Below are positions 42,601 to 51,366 of a stretch of 64,000 nucleotides of DNA, one piece after another. The stretch comes from a candidate division NC10 bacterium CSP1-5 (GTDB lineage: Bacteria; Methylomirabilota; Methylomirabilia; Methylomirabilales; CSP1-5): positions 43,840 to 107,839 of the forward strand of contig LDXR01000011.1 of assembly GCA_001443495.1 (NCBI GenBank), written 5' to 3'. A model generated the notes under the pieces. That model was not told where the DNA came from, did no database searches, and saw only the letters and a program-made list of their open reading frames with translations. The translations under genes and the position numbers were made by a program. Numbering within the stretch: position 1 is the first letter of the stretch; each line of letters opens with the position of its first letter.

Positions 42601-45600
42601 CGCGGCCGGCCCGCAGGGGGACATACAGGCCGCACGCAGCCTGCGGGGCCTCTTCCAGGAATTGGGATTCACGCCTGAGCAGAGAAGAGCGGTTGGACAA
42701 CAAATCGTCCAACTCCGGGAAGCGGGCGCCGAGGATCAAGACCCGCTATCCAGGGCCGCTCTCCAACGATCGGCGCGCAGCGCCATGGGTCGTATCTTTG
42801 GTGAGGGCGATGTCAGTCAGATCGCCTTTGCCGCCTGGAACCTGCAACGTGCCTGGCGTATGACAGGCGGCCAGATTACAGGGCGCATGGACGATTACGC
42901 CAAGTTCCTAGGTGGCCAACAGCAGGACGTTGCTATGATGGGCGGACCCGCTGGCTTCTTTGGGCCAGCCGGAACCGTCAGACGTGGGCAGGTTGCGGCT
43001 CAAAGGTTTGGTCTGTCGGTCGGTCGGGCTGGATGGGACATCATGGGACCCGTCATGGAGGCCACCTCGGGCGTTCTTGGAATGGAAGATCCTGATCAGC
43101 CCTCACTGGGCTCTTACGCCCTGGCCGCTGGTGGCTTAGGACTGGGTAGTCTTTTTGCTCTGGCCGGTGGCGGTCGCCTTGCAAGTATGGCGGGTCTTGG
43201 TGTTTTGGGTCGGCCCATGACGGGCCTGGCCGAGAATATCGCAGGTGGGGTGGTGGGTCGTGCAGGCGGCTTGGCACGTGGTGTGCGTGGACTTGGTGAG
43301 ACAGCGGCCCTGAGAGGAATGTATGCCCTGGAAGGACGTGCCCTGGGGCGATTGGCGCTACGGGGGGCTGGTGTAGGGGGTGGCCTTGTGGGAGGTGCCC
43401 TTGGCATAGGACTGCTGGGCGGCGAGCTCTTGGGAGAGGCTGGAGCAAACATTGGAGAGGCACAAGGAGGCGAGACGGGCGCTTCCATAGGGCGAGTTGC
43501 TGGGACGGGAGCCGGCATCCTGGGCACCCGTGCTCTTCTCGGCGCTCGTCTTGCCGGTGGAGGCGCTATTACAGGGCCTCTGACAGGTGGGATTGCGCTC
43601 GGTGGCGCCATCTACGATGAGACGATTGGCCGGCAACAGGGGATAACCGCTGGTCAGATCGTCAACCAGCTTCTCGGTGGAATCGACACGGGTGCACGTC
43701 TCCTGGTGGCAAGTCTCTCACAAAGCGCAGATGTCTGGAAGGATGCACAACGCACGGGCGCGATGTGGGCAGAACGGGCCGAAGGGTCGAGCCGAGAAGG
43801 GTCCAAGGCCACTCAGGAAGCTGCCGAGCAGATGAAGAAATTTGCCGACTACTCCCGGTTCGGCAAAGAACTTGAAGCCCGCATGGAAGCGATCCGGCAG
43901 CCGATGGAAGCGGGCACAGGTGTCAAGGTGGGCGCCTTGCTGGCTCAGGCAACTGGGATGGACTTGCAGACGATGATGCGGCCTGAGTCCATCAAGGCGA
44001 TGCAGCAATTGATGCTCTTGCCGCCTGAGCTCCAACAGCAGCGCATGGGGCTCGGCGTGGGCATGGCAAGAGCGGCCGGCATGGAATGGGGCGGGGCCGG
44101 CTTTGCTGGAACAATTCAGCAGGCGATTTCGCTCACCCCACAACAGCAACTCAGGGCCCAGTTCAATCTCGGCCAGATCAGTCCTATCGGCGGCTTAGCG
44201 CAGCAGTATGGCGTCCAACTGCCAGCCCTGACACCCGACCTGATCACCAACCTGTCTCCTGAGCAGAGAACCATGCTCACCCGGGTTGGATCGCTCGACC
44301 CGGTTGCCATCAGCCGGGAAGCGACCCGCCTTCAGGGGATGCAGCCGCAGTTGCAGCAGGCCCAGTTTGCCCAGAACCTTCGAGCCGAAGCAACCCGGAT
44401 GCAGGACATGACACTGGCGCAGCAGAACATTACTCAGGAGGCAAGAGAGCAGAGAGATAGGGATCGCTCTCTCATGCAGCAAGGGGCGAGCTTCCTCTTC
44501 CCGGAAACAGCCATCCGGGCCGCAGCGGTCGGTGGGCAAAGAGGCATCTTCGGGGCCGGGCAAGCCATCGCTGCCCAAATGGGACAGGTACAGCAGGTCA
44601 TCCAGAGAGCCATCCCGACTACGCAACCAGACTTCCGATCACTGATTCAGGTTGAGCCGGAAACGCTTCAGAGGGCCGGGACGACGGATGTCTCCATGTT
44701 CGCCCCGTCCGATTGGGCAATGGGCCAACGGCTGTACGGCCGGACGACAGCCCCTATCGACACGGGCATGAATCTGGTTCAGGCGCAATCACAGGCACGC
44801 ATGGCCGACCGCGCCTATCAGCAGTTCCAGTACCAGCAACAGTTGGCGCAACTGGGGCGGCAACAGGTCTACCAGCTGGGCGGTCAGATCGGCGGCTACG
44901 ACTTCACAGGCGGCTTCAACATTGAGCAGGCGCAACTTGGGGAAGGCGCCCGGGCGCAGAGACGCCAATTCCAGTTGCAGGCCGGGACGATGAACTACGG
45001 CTGGCTGGGCCGGGGCGCCGATGCCTTCCAGGGGATGGGCGGTGAGTATGCTGACCTGGAACGCATGGGAGCCGCTGGCCTGGGCTATCGGCAGTTCTAC
45101 GAGAATTTGGAGCAGCAGAGGAGAGTATCCGGCATACAGCGGGGCCGCACCGAAGAGGACGTTCAACGGCAGTACCAGCGGCAGATGACTGGGTTGGGCT
45201 GGCAGGAGCAGGATCTGACGGTGAATTTCGAGCGCAGCATGACGCGCTTCACCCAGAGCTTGCAAGACCTGACGACCAACTTCCAACGTGGACAGACTCA
45301 ATTTGGATGGCAGCGTGAGAACCTGGCCTTCCAGGGGTCGCAGCAAGCTCTCTCCTTCGGCTGGCAGATGGAGGACATTGACACGGCCATGCGCTACGCC
45401 ACGGGCCGGGAAAGAAGGCAGTTGTCCCGACAGCGGGAACGCGGCGTCGTTGGATATGGGATGCAGGTTGAGCAGTTGGGCCGGGAAGGGGAACGCTTAG
45501 AAGAACGACAGCAGTGGGCCCAAGAAGATTTCAACCGGGAACGCAACCGGCTCGAAGAACGTCGGGGCTGGGCCGAAGAGGACTTCGGCAAAGAGAAGGA

Positions 45601-46147
45601 TCGTATCGACACACGCCGGGAATGGGCTGAAGAGGATCTGGCGCGTGCCTTGGAACGATTGCTTGAGCAGGGCAAGCTGGACGAAGAGCAGTTCGGCTTA
45701 CGCGCCAAGCAGTTTGAGGAAGACCAGAAGATGGCGAAACTTCGCCATGACGAATCGGTCAAGCACTTTAGCATCACCAATGGCCTGCAGGTCAAAGCCT
45801 TCGAGGACCGGAAGAAGCAGTTCGAGATTGAGAGTGCAGCCCAGGCCGTCTCGCTGATCAAGACCATGCTGCACACAGCGGAAGTCATTCGCCTTCAGGA
45901 TCAGATAGGCGTCCTGACCTCGGCCATGAGCTATCGGTTCGATCGTTTCTCAGAAGACATCAAGGACCCGAACGGGAAGCTGGCAAACTCACTGAACGCG
46001 ATCGTGCTAGACATCAGTGGGGCGCTGGGCAGCGCCCACCAGCCCTACTTCAAGGGACACGATACTGTTTTCCGTGCCTTCGAGCGATTGACTGAGGCGG
46101 TCGTCGCAAATGTAAATCGGGCTGTTCAGGAGTTGACGAGTGGCTAG
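36686..46147 (+). CDS. Giant tape-measure protein with fused nuclease and RNA polymerase-like domains
   Basis: 3153 residues. (1) Residues ~60-170 form a PD-(D/E)XK nuclease: KGRPDVVLW, VSDVKVS and QPQMYAHAL. (2) Residues ~480-1600 are RNA polymerase-like, with KSWLGNKAV (Lys702, Lys708) like the beta-subunit GNKG block and RFQGDADGDQVALFL (Asp1171, 1173, 1175) like the beta-prime DFDGD loop. (3) A Pro-rich linker at ~1675-1725. (4) A tape-measure half with a long Gly/Ala hydrophobic stretch (~2090-2325), Gln-rich helices and a terminal Arg/Glu coiled coil (~2920-3065). Location between chaperones and tail-tip genes fixes the tape-measure role. Co-ejection of the enzymes with the DNA is inferred. 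The start has only a weak ribosome site. Confidence 0.8.
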   Translation: MPPPDRPEVRPSAAAYSAKGWPYLSSDPKQGFWSSEDIKHGEEFDQFVSDTLIPFVKAHPETLSGTGVARISTQIKGLTGRAYDIPYKGRPDVVLWNGGDKIINVSDVKVSTPTEKVHFQPEKYTGTPKEEGYFLQPQMYAHALRESLAPGAKASLFFAPKTIATDIIVAWHGLNEENRVEYARQIMRRMTGQNVEEIPHLSSELVPVKNITYSERPVAEAKEFQPGGTLYTPIRAASDEAGLIEKWTGFHPHRLSEFERGTGEPGSPVIPFAWRRDMRALYEIAGMLAKGARKGDFSEEEAIKELQSHMQEIGVSSFDPTRLPQRAAEKPTEPVAETSPLGFARVAYGRVKEILGAKSILTQGGRFILPDIASEKETGEMPVVQEGRLGEFRGQPTIDDVLVTPVQFEAGMRPVQPEIFSELMHVWRKSIGEGMTPRAAMRLVNERRRKLMEGMPRVGPVFGETSTAAGEALNQLAVKINQVGQERESGDPMTVQRWYEKSGGLVARGRDPSLGYDIEQLNKALPGHVSTPGRIRAGLLLEQIAKIRKRVSMAARRDYMLSAAPETGRNIISPFRMEGAPRSERGIHFNVGYTPNLPEGMMLMDAATMRQMDAQGGFVLPHQEDIPLPSGVDFTPDEEAYRRQTGGSIPLGRLGHAREIAFKAKQFMQFAVNRAFQHYESGESMLRVEGVGKVSGEQELIKSWLGNKAVGMAYEDLNKRVEGGALNIEALMPVAQAPRQELFSLVSDYYATKKRGFELLTKTLQSMGLDPYKEGLVEDYDPEEREWARKSKAAITGKRLIWGEKLDPYIIQIGRAIQQQMVKQNVRMSIPVSYEEAETYARVHGRESLGQIDWDDWRQNRNERREVTFQGAMPVGGRMFQMEKLWTGRAQATLGELQAMPPRMAERALREGGHQRQYYESLLKSATASRDPTTREDMNVVSLADLREEIAKLPSELSFVEKMAQVTPGRYVDIGGGVITPPLPQMSIMSVPSEVTGMVNPIPGTEKDVFPQEEHNAIIHYYETLVKARAGSNEEARAFGQVRDRMNRLMGTKAVAKGLVSSDVTGRMGTEGTYAFIPGARPMEVIVGEKALRELTGMPSGDMSQEALDRYVETGMTALGQRRPDVLQGVTSMPGFRIVTTAEAGRLGIPVPRNFQGMAFSQMIANRFQGDADGDQVALFLATVFKIGKSITTPGEAARRSTEEEFLERQFRFLELVTGEQVHGQRTWENYLTVEDDLVRRTGMKASELAKWMQNVGKAPKTADEFFGSLEQMNASVTTKDARQAYLVEQIAQKQRGDVFNPFVRNLSIAMKSMGMNTQSEQDTLARTSYFAYQASLDEPVSSGMRTLMGIMNSYSLRTGGEDDPTSRGRVRGKIRETLDPTMGKPPEREVDFQALPKEIIRAVLEAEEFRGFADPTKEQLNKAWHRDVATLLSSNPETRTGIAKRLEGVTRDDVTEELVNDLIQGMGGEQGFWKEAGPLTAVIGTRITNRGVQSKAPWLRGIMRDVINNPQYTNFQQTAKGRQPTGGFGFFERLATPMLAAQRLESGNIAPWVTGEKSEDEEERARGLLSDLASAGLLPTYVTETVSRGLEAFRQKSWEAMQRIRLGVGVPSLDEYDNPGSSGNLANINDEERELLEARRKIAKEERDRLDAAMKARVSGELSPEELAARFDPTAPAPTPRAQGGGGRKPPSRRPPVMAIPPEPETPPEPRLTPQTPGGVTPGESARAAGIFQEGSGIETAEFVARRRAQAKAEREASTTTGYKEPGQVPADIAAQSMGDFVKLLTEEGGDVGRAIGRVLMYQGRPKNLGYKYGGERFQEQLSIIRQRIKEGQTFGQAMAETFPPGTTEGGERYEGGVLEQMFQGKMTPAAAETFRRLESGRVTEKFIAERFAEMKTLGGGAVGPESTAENFRQIAAAAIQQKETNKYLKDFGETLQTARRHTEDFGDVLKRIQQGREAPAERKWAQEMMAAAGPQGDIQAARSLRGLFQELGFTPEQRRAVGQQIVQLREAGAEDQDPLSRAALQRSARSAMGRIFGEGDVSQIAFAAWNLQRAWRMTGGQITGRMDDYAKFLGGQQQDVAMMGGPAGFFGPAGTVRRGQVAAQRFGLSVGRAGWDIMGPVMEATSGVLGMEDPDQPSLGSYALAAGGLGLGSLFALAGGGRLASMAGLGVLGRPMTGLAENIAGGVVGRAGGLARGVRGLGETAALRGMYALEGRALGRLALRGAGVGGGLVGGALGIGLLGGELLGEAGANIGEAQGGETGASIGRVAGTGAGILGTRALLGARLAGGGAITGPLTGGIALGGAIYDETIGRQQGITAGQIVNQLLGGIDTGARLLVASLSQSADVWKDAQRTGAMWAERAEGSSREGSKATQEAAEQMKKFADYSRFGKELEARMEAIRQPMEAGTGVKVGALLAQATGMDLQTMMRPESIKAMQQLMLLPPELQQQRMGLGVGMARAAGMEWGGAGFAGTIQQAISLTPQQQLRAQFNLGQISPIGGLAQQYGVQLPALTPDLITNLSPEQRTMLTRVGSLDPVAISREATRLQGMQPQLQQAQFAQNLRAEATRMQDMTLAQQNITQEAREQRDRDRSLMQQGASFLFPETAIRAAAVGGQRGIFGAGQAIAAQMGQVQQVIQRAIPTTQPDFRSLIQVEPETLQRAGTTDVSMFAPSDWAMGQRLYGRTTAPIDTGMNLVQAQSQARMADRAYQQFQYQQQLAQLGRQQVYQLGGQIGGYDFTGGFNIEQAQLGEGARAQRRQFQLQAGTMNYGWLGRGADAFQGMGGEYADLERMGAAGLGYRQFYENLEQQRRVSGIQRGRTEEDVQRQYQRQMTGLGWQEQDLTVNFERSMTRFTQSLQDLTTNFQRGQTQFGWQRENLAFQGSQQALSFGWQMEDIDTAMRYATGRERRQLSRQRERGVVGYGMQVEQLGREGERLEERQQWAQEDFNRERNRLEERRGWAEEDFGKEKDRIDTRREWAEEDLARALERLLEQGKLDEEQFGLRAKQFEEDQKMAKLRHDESVKHFSITNGLQVKAFEDRKKQFEIESAAQAVSLIKTMLHTAEVIRLQDQIGVLTSAMSYRFDRFSEDIKDPNGKLANSLNAIVLDISGALGSAHQPYFKGHDTVFRAFERLTEAVVANVNRAVQELTSG

Positions 46148-46577
46148 TATCATCCACAACCACATACACCTCTTCCTGGACAGTGACGATGAACCGGTAC
46201 ATGACTCAACGATGTACCATGTGGCCCAGCCCGGACCCGAGGAACGCTTGACCGCAGCCGTCTCCCAGGAACGCAGTCTGACGGGTGCATTGCATGTCCA
46301 TCGCTTGAGGAACGCTGGAGACATTGTAACGTTCCGGGATGCCATCATGCAGGTGACTGCCACGCCCGCCGAGAAGGACGCCTTGATTGCCCTGTCCGGC
46401 GAGACCTGCTACTACATGCCCATCCTGCACGACGACGCTCCCACTTTCCCGGTCAATCGAGATGCCGGGAATGGCTACCGGTGTCTGATGGTCATTGAGC
46501 CTCCTATTCGACAACTCACCCCGGCCCAGGAATACTGGACAGTCACGATCCGGGTCATGGAGGACACCCTTACATGA
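46140..46577 (+). CDS. Tail-tip protein, hypothetical
   Basis: 145 residues from a GTG overlapping the tape-measure end. Beta-rich (HIHLFLDSDDEPV, HVHRLRNAGDIVTF). Position suggests a distal tail or tail-tip component; family not recognised. Confidence 0.65.
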   Translation: MASIIHNHIHLFLDSDDEPVHDSTMYHVAQPGPEERLTAAVSQERSLTGALHVHRLRNAGDIVTFRDAIMQVTATPAEKDALIALSGETCYYMPILHDDAPTFPVNRDAGNGYRCLMVIEPPIRQLTPAQEYWTVTIRVMEDTLT

Positions 46578-49500
46578 TCTCGCAGGCGGAAAGCGGATTG
46601 ACGGCTGCCCAGTACACTGCATTGCTTGCGGCGGTGGATGACGCGCACGCAGCCCCATCCCTGAAAGTCACCCTGAAGCCTTACGCGCCCAACTGGAGCA
46701 ACCGGCCCCACTTCTACACGACCTCTTTATCTGATTTCGATGCCGCGATTGGGCTGTACTCGGGGGTGAGCAACATCGTTGCCGCATTTGCAGACCCGAC
46801 CGACAACACCATTCTGAGATTGCGCCGGCTGAGCCTGGAAGATTCAGGCGATCAGACTTGGCAAAATGCTGGCTCGTACACCGAGTCGTTTGGCGTGTTT
46901 GGCGTGTCCGCAGCACAGAGTCTCGCTTCGCCCGCCATCACGGACATTGTGCATACAGAAGTGGCGGGCGCATTTCTCTACGTCAAGCGCTTCCAGAACG
47001 GCTCCCTCATCTCTTCCACAACCGACATCGTTCAGGGCATGACGCCCTATACGGGCATGCTCAAGAAGACTGCCGTTGTGGACGATCACCAGATGCACGT
47101 GATTGCTGTCACAAACAATGGGAATTGGCGTCTGGGGTATGTAGACTCGACCGGTGGGACCAACGAGTACATCTGGTCGTGGAGCGAGATTCTTTGGCCA
47201 TACCAGGTACGCAGCTTTGACGCCGTGCGGTTACCCAGTAAGGGGTACGACATCATTGCGATGGTGACCGACTTGCCGCCGATCACAGACTACACCGTGA
47301 GCGGCACCAAGATGGTTGCCGTTGAGCAGAGGGTGCAGGGCATTGTCCTGTTTAAGTTCGATTACGTGAACAAAACCTGGTCGGATCACCGACTGTTTGA
47401 CGTGGCCGACAACAAGAAAGCTATCGTGCGCGAGAACGTGAAACTGTCCCGATATGTCGATGGGGACGAGGTGTTCATGACTTACGCCAAAGAGTACGGT
47501 GGGGTAGTGGGGCAGGCCATCACGAAAAGTCTGGATGGGGTCAACTGGGAGAACCCCATCTTTTACATGGACATCGGCACTAAGGCGAATGTGGATGCCT
47601 GTTTCCCGATGCCGATCGTGCGGAACGGGCGATTCATGTATCTCGTCGGTGGTGAGTACCAAGCTGATAGTTCTGGGATGGGTGTCAAGAGAGCAAACGC
47701 GACCTCCTTTATCCCGGACCCGGACGATCAGTTGGTGGAAGATGTGACGCCTTACGTCCTGAGCCTGGGCGGCCAGATCACGGCCTCTCGTCAGATCAGT
47801 CTCGTCCTCTCCAATCCAGAGGAGGTATTGACCCAACCGAGCCGTCTTCTCGGCTCTTCTCCGCTGAGAGCGTTACGCGCTGAGATAAAGGCCGGCTTCT
47901 GGACCAGTGTGGGGGAGTGCTTGGTTTCTGTCCTGGAAGGGGATGTCATCAGTGTCGATGAAGATCATTCCCTGCCCGTCATCCGACTTCCGATTGCGGT
48001 GCGGGACTCCAGCAATCTTCCCGGCTTGGTCGGTACATCGGACGCGACTGAGTGGCCAGGCTTGGCCTTCGGGGGTGACAACTATGCTCCCAGGACGACA
48101 GACGATACTCTGGGTGCCTCGGGCTTGGGGCATACGGCCTTGCATGGCGGATCCTGGACGGGCAGTACTGGCGGCCTGTCGATGGAAGCAAATGGGAAAG
48201 AAGGGGCTGCCTATACTACATTCATCAGCCGTGCCTTCCTAGGGACACTGACGGCTGAGATTTCATTCTATAAGTCCATCAACCAGGTCAACATGAGTGT
48301 CCTGGGGATACAGCCAACCCAGGTTGCTTCTGGGACAGAGTATGCAGGTTTGGGCTTTCGTATCCAGGACAACGATAATCTGTGGTTTGTTCGTTACAAG
48401 CCGGGAAAGGAGACGGCTGCCCCGCCAAACAACATCTTTACGTTTGAGCTGGTCAAACGCACCAAAGGTGTCACGACGAACATCGAGACAGTCGTAGCGA
48501 CCACGACTCGGAACGTCAACAACTCATACCCCAAATACTATTCTTCCCGGCTGATCATCGTCTGGAAGTACAGTCTCATTAAGGTGTTCTGGATGACCGA
48601 CCCAACACAAGCCGGTGCCCCTGAGCAACTATTCGAGGCCGAGGCTTACGGGATGGGTGACAATGATTTTATGGATGGAGACAACCCACGCAGTGTCACC
48701 ATGGAAGGGGGCACTATGGGGCGTCCCTTCACGATTGGGGCAGCCGGCTTCCTAGCCTACTCTGCTTTGTCCGACAGGCTAGACATAGCTGTGAACGGGG
48801 ATGCCGAGGATGGGACAACGACCAATTGGCTGAGCGACAATAACGCCACCGTGATCAATACAGCCGCGGTCCCTGAAGGACGGTCACCCCGCTGCATTAA
48901 GGTGACGACTGACCCCGACTCAAACAACTCAGGCGTTCATTACCTGATGACGGGCCTGACAGGGCAGGGGTTGAAACTCCAGATCAAAGCCTACGTCTGG
49001 ATCGAGTCGGGCGACGAGGACACTTCTGATGACGCCCAGGTTGAAGTCCGAGTACGACTGTTCTACACAGATGGCTCAAAGGTCAAGTCCTCAACGACGA
49101 CGTTTAAGTCACGGGCACAGTGGGAAGAGTGGGTTTGGAACGTTGAGACAGACCAGGCCAAGAACATTAGCTATTGTGAAGTCTGGTTTATGGACAAGAG
49201 AGGCTTCTGGTTAACCGATCTTCCTACGGTCTACTATGTGGACGACGTTTCCATTTCCAAAGAGGTCACCCCACCGCGAATCTACTTCGGCAACGCGGAC
49301 TTCTCGGACGGCCAGCCAGTGTACAGTGCCCAGGATGCCATTCACGCGCTGTACGCTTTCTCCGGCCAACATCTTGTGGATCGGCGTGCAGCCCTGGAGG
49401 ATCGGTGTACTGCCGATGTAGATACCACGAAATGGACGGTGATCAACCCGATGACCGAGGTTCTGGGCCAGTATACCGGCACGGGCACCATCGCCTCGAT

Positions 49501-50488
49501 TCTCACATTCCCGCTGCCAATCATCTTCCAGGCTGAAATCTTCTCAGACTTTGGGCGGGTCGGCCTGACGGCCGGTGATCCCGCCAGCGCTTGGCCTATT
49601 GAGGTCAAGTGGACAGATACCGAGACTCATCTGGCGGTCAATACAGGAGCCGGCACATTCGTCCGGGAAGTCCCGCACGGGTTGGGACGCGGGCTACTGA
49701 AGGTTGCAGTCACCACTCGACGGTACGAAGGGCTATCGTTTGCCAAGGACAAGGATGCCGCCAACGTCCTTGACTGGCTGACCGTGGCCGTCTACATGAA
49801 CGATACCCTTGTGCTGTGCGGCTCGGCCCCTCTTTTCAATGCCGCATCGTCCGCCTACAAGGTTTGCTTCGCGGGCAATGGGGCCAACGCGATCACCCTG
49901 GACAACATCTGGGTGGATGAACTTCACCGGCTGGTGCCCTACTTCTCGGTCGATCCAGGCGAGAGGGTAGGGGCTGGCCTGGGCCGCATTGTGGGTGCTT
50001 CCCGGAGCGTACCCCTGGCCCGGTTCAATGATCATGTGCTGATTGGCCGAATCCCTATTGAGGACCCGAGTGGTGGCGGCTGGACACCAGACTGGGCAAT
50101 CCCTCTTGGCCGAGGCCGAAAGTCTAATATCAAAAACGATATGCTCGTTCCCTCTCACTATCGGCTGGTGGGAGCCTGGACAGAGCGGGATGTATTCGAC
50201 AGCGTTGGGCTACATCGGACGTGGAGACACTTCTTCGTCAAGAAGGATGATCCGAATCTGATGACCGACCCGGAAATTGCCGCCGAGGAAGCCTATGTGC
50301 TGCGGGATTTGATTGCCGCCCGCTCCCGCATGGGCATCTCAACCCAGTTCCACCCGCTCTTGGAAATGGGGGACTCAATCTCTTACGACGGCCGGAACTG
50401 GCAAGTCGAAGCAGTCGAATGGACAATCAACAAGGCCGCCAACGATAGCGTGGTGTCCGGCAGCACCATCACGGTTCACGAGATCTAA
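46574..50488 (+). CDS. Large tail-tip / receptor-binding hub protein
   Basis: 1304 residues. An N-terminal beta-propeller-like region is followed by segments resembling carbohydrate-binding beta-sandwiches (about residues 730-900: NGDAEDGTTTNWLS ... SYCEVWFMDKRG ... VYYVDDVSI) and a C-terminal part (SMGDSISYDGRNWQVE-like) typical of hub proteins. Likely contacts host surface glycans. No peptidoglycan hydrolase motif was noticed. Confidence 0.7.
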   Translation: MISQAESGLTAAQYTALLAAVDDAHAAPSLKVTLKPYAPNWSNRPHFYTTSLSDFDAAIGLYSGVSNIVAAFADPTDNTILRLRRLSLEDSGDQTWQNAGSYTESFGVFGVSAAQSLASPAITDIVHTEVAGAFLYVKRFQNGSLISSTTDIVQGMTPYTGMLKKTAVVDDHQMHVIAVTNNGNWRLGYVDSTGGTNEYIWSWSEILWPYQVRSFDAVRLPSKGYDIIAMVTDLPPITDYTVSGTKMVAVEQRVQGIVLFKFDYVNKTWSDHRLFDVADNKKAIVRENVKLSRYVDGDEVFMTYAKEYGGVVGQAITKSLDGVNWENPIFYMDIGTKANVDACFPMPIVRNGRFMYLVGGEYQADSSGMGVKRANATSFIPDPDDQLVEDVTPYVLSLGGQITASRQISLVLSNPEEVLTQPSRLLGSSPLRALRAEIKAGFWTSVGECLVSVLEGDVISVDEDHSLPVIRLPIAVRDSSNLPGLVGTSDATEWPGLAFGGDNYAPRTTDDTLGASGLGHTALHGGSWTGSTGGLSMEANGKEGAAYTTFISRAFLGTLTAEISFYKSINQVNMSVLGIQPTQVASGTEYAGLGFRIQDNDNLWFVRYKPGKETAAPPNNIFTFELVKRTKGVTTNIETVVATTTRNVNNSYPKYYSSRLIIVWKYSLIKVFWMTDPTQAGAPEQLFEAEAYGMGDNDFMDGDNPRSVTMEGGTMGRPFTIGAAGFLAYSALSDRLDIAVNGDAEDGTTTNWLSDNNATVINTAAVPEGRSPRCIKVTTDPDSNNSGVHYLMTGLTGQGLKLQIKAYVWIESGDEDTSDDAQVEVRVRLFYTDGSKVKSSTTTFKSRAQWEEWVWNVETDQAKNISYCEVWFMDKRGFWLTDLPTVYYVDDVSISKEVTPPRIYFGNADFSDGQPVYSAQDAIHALYAFSGQHLVDRRAALEDRCTADVDTTKWTVINPMTEVLGQYTGTGTIASILTFPLPIIFQAEIFSDFGRVGLTAGDPASAWPIEVKWTDTETHLAVNTGAGTFVREVPHGLGRGLLKVAVTTRRYEGLSFAKDKDAANVLDWLTVAVYMNDTLVLCGSAPLFNAASSAYKVCFAGNGANAITLDNIWVDELHRLVPYFSVDPGERVGAGLGRIVGASRSVPLARFNDHVLIGRIPIEDPSGGGWTPDWAIPLGRGRKSNIKNDMLVPSHYRLVGAWTERDVFDSVGLHRTWRHFFVKKDDPNLMTDPEIAAEEAYVLRDLIAARSRMGISTQFHPLLEMGDSISYDGRNWQVEAVEWTINKAANDSVVSGSTITVHEI

Positions 50489-50490
50489 AG

Positions 50491-51366
50491 ATGCCACTCG
50501 GACAGCCTCACTCAGACACTAAAGCAGCCTTCTCGGGTGCGATTGAGAATCAATCGCAAACCCGTACCTGGCGAGCACGTGTCCTGGATGCTAATACGAT
50601 CGATGGGACATGCTTGGTACGGGTGTCAGGTGGCTCGGTTGAGCGGGCCCGGGTCCCGATTGGCGTGAGTGTGGCCTACAACTCAGAGGTGTTTGTTGAG
50701 CGGATTCCGGGAAGCAATATGTTGGTCGTCTCAAACAGCGGTGTGGCTGCCGATGCACAAGCACAAGCGGTCGTTCCGGCTGGCTCTGTGGCGATGGGCT
50801 TGGAGCCGCACGAACTGGATAGCATCTATCACCTGGGCCAACTACATGATGCTCAAGCTCCCCAGTTCCTTAAAATTGACGGTAGTCGTGACCTGGAAGG
50901 AAACCTGGGAGTCGATCCAGGCATCACAATCGACGGAGTGGACATCTCCGAGATGGCGGCTGGGATTGCCCGAAATAACATTGTCCTGTTCAAAGACGGC
51001 ACTCGAACGGGCTACGATGCGACCCAGGCGGGCCTGGTGGCGGCCCTGGCGGCTGCTTTGCCACGCAGCGCCGTGCGGCTTCCTTCCAGGGAAATCACAA
51101 TGACGGCCGGCATTACCGTCCCTGAAGGAGTTGCCCTGACCGGGTTATCCAAGAAGGCTTACCTGAACTTCTCCGGCTTCAATGGGACGGCCATCACAAT
51201 GGCGCTGGACGCAGTTTGTCATGGCTTCTCGGTGAAGTTCGTATCGAACGGCGCAAACGCCATCGGAATTAACGGTCACTATCCTGGTACGCTCATCTCA
51301 GATTGTCCAGTAAGCGTCAAGGGCGGCACCGTGCTGAATCATGGCATCTGGACGGGAGAGGACTGA
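50491..51366 (+). CDS. Tail fibre protein, N-terminal beta-helix part
   Basis: 291 residues: an OB-like N-terminal domain (RTWRARVLDAN ... CLVRVSGG), linker and the start of a right-handed beta-helix (SREITMTAGITVPEGVALTGLS). The helix ends abruptly at a stop overlapping the next ATG; a plausible continuation appears only in the C-terminal part of the next protein. Confidence 0.65.
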   Translation: MPLGQPHSDTKAAFSGAIENQSQTRTWRARVLDANTIDGTCLVRVSGGSVERARVPIGVSVAYNSEVFVERIPGSNMLVVSNSGVAADAQAQAVVPAGSVAMGLEPHELDSIYHLGQLHDAQAPQFLKIDGSRDLEGNLGVDPGITIDGVDISEMAAGIARNNIVLFKDGTRTGYDATQAGLVAALAAALPRSAVRLPSREITMTAGITVPEGVALTGLSKKAYLNFSGFNGTAITMALDAVCHGFSVKFVSNGANAIGINGHYPGTLISDCPVSVKGGTVLNHGIWTGED

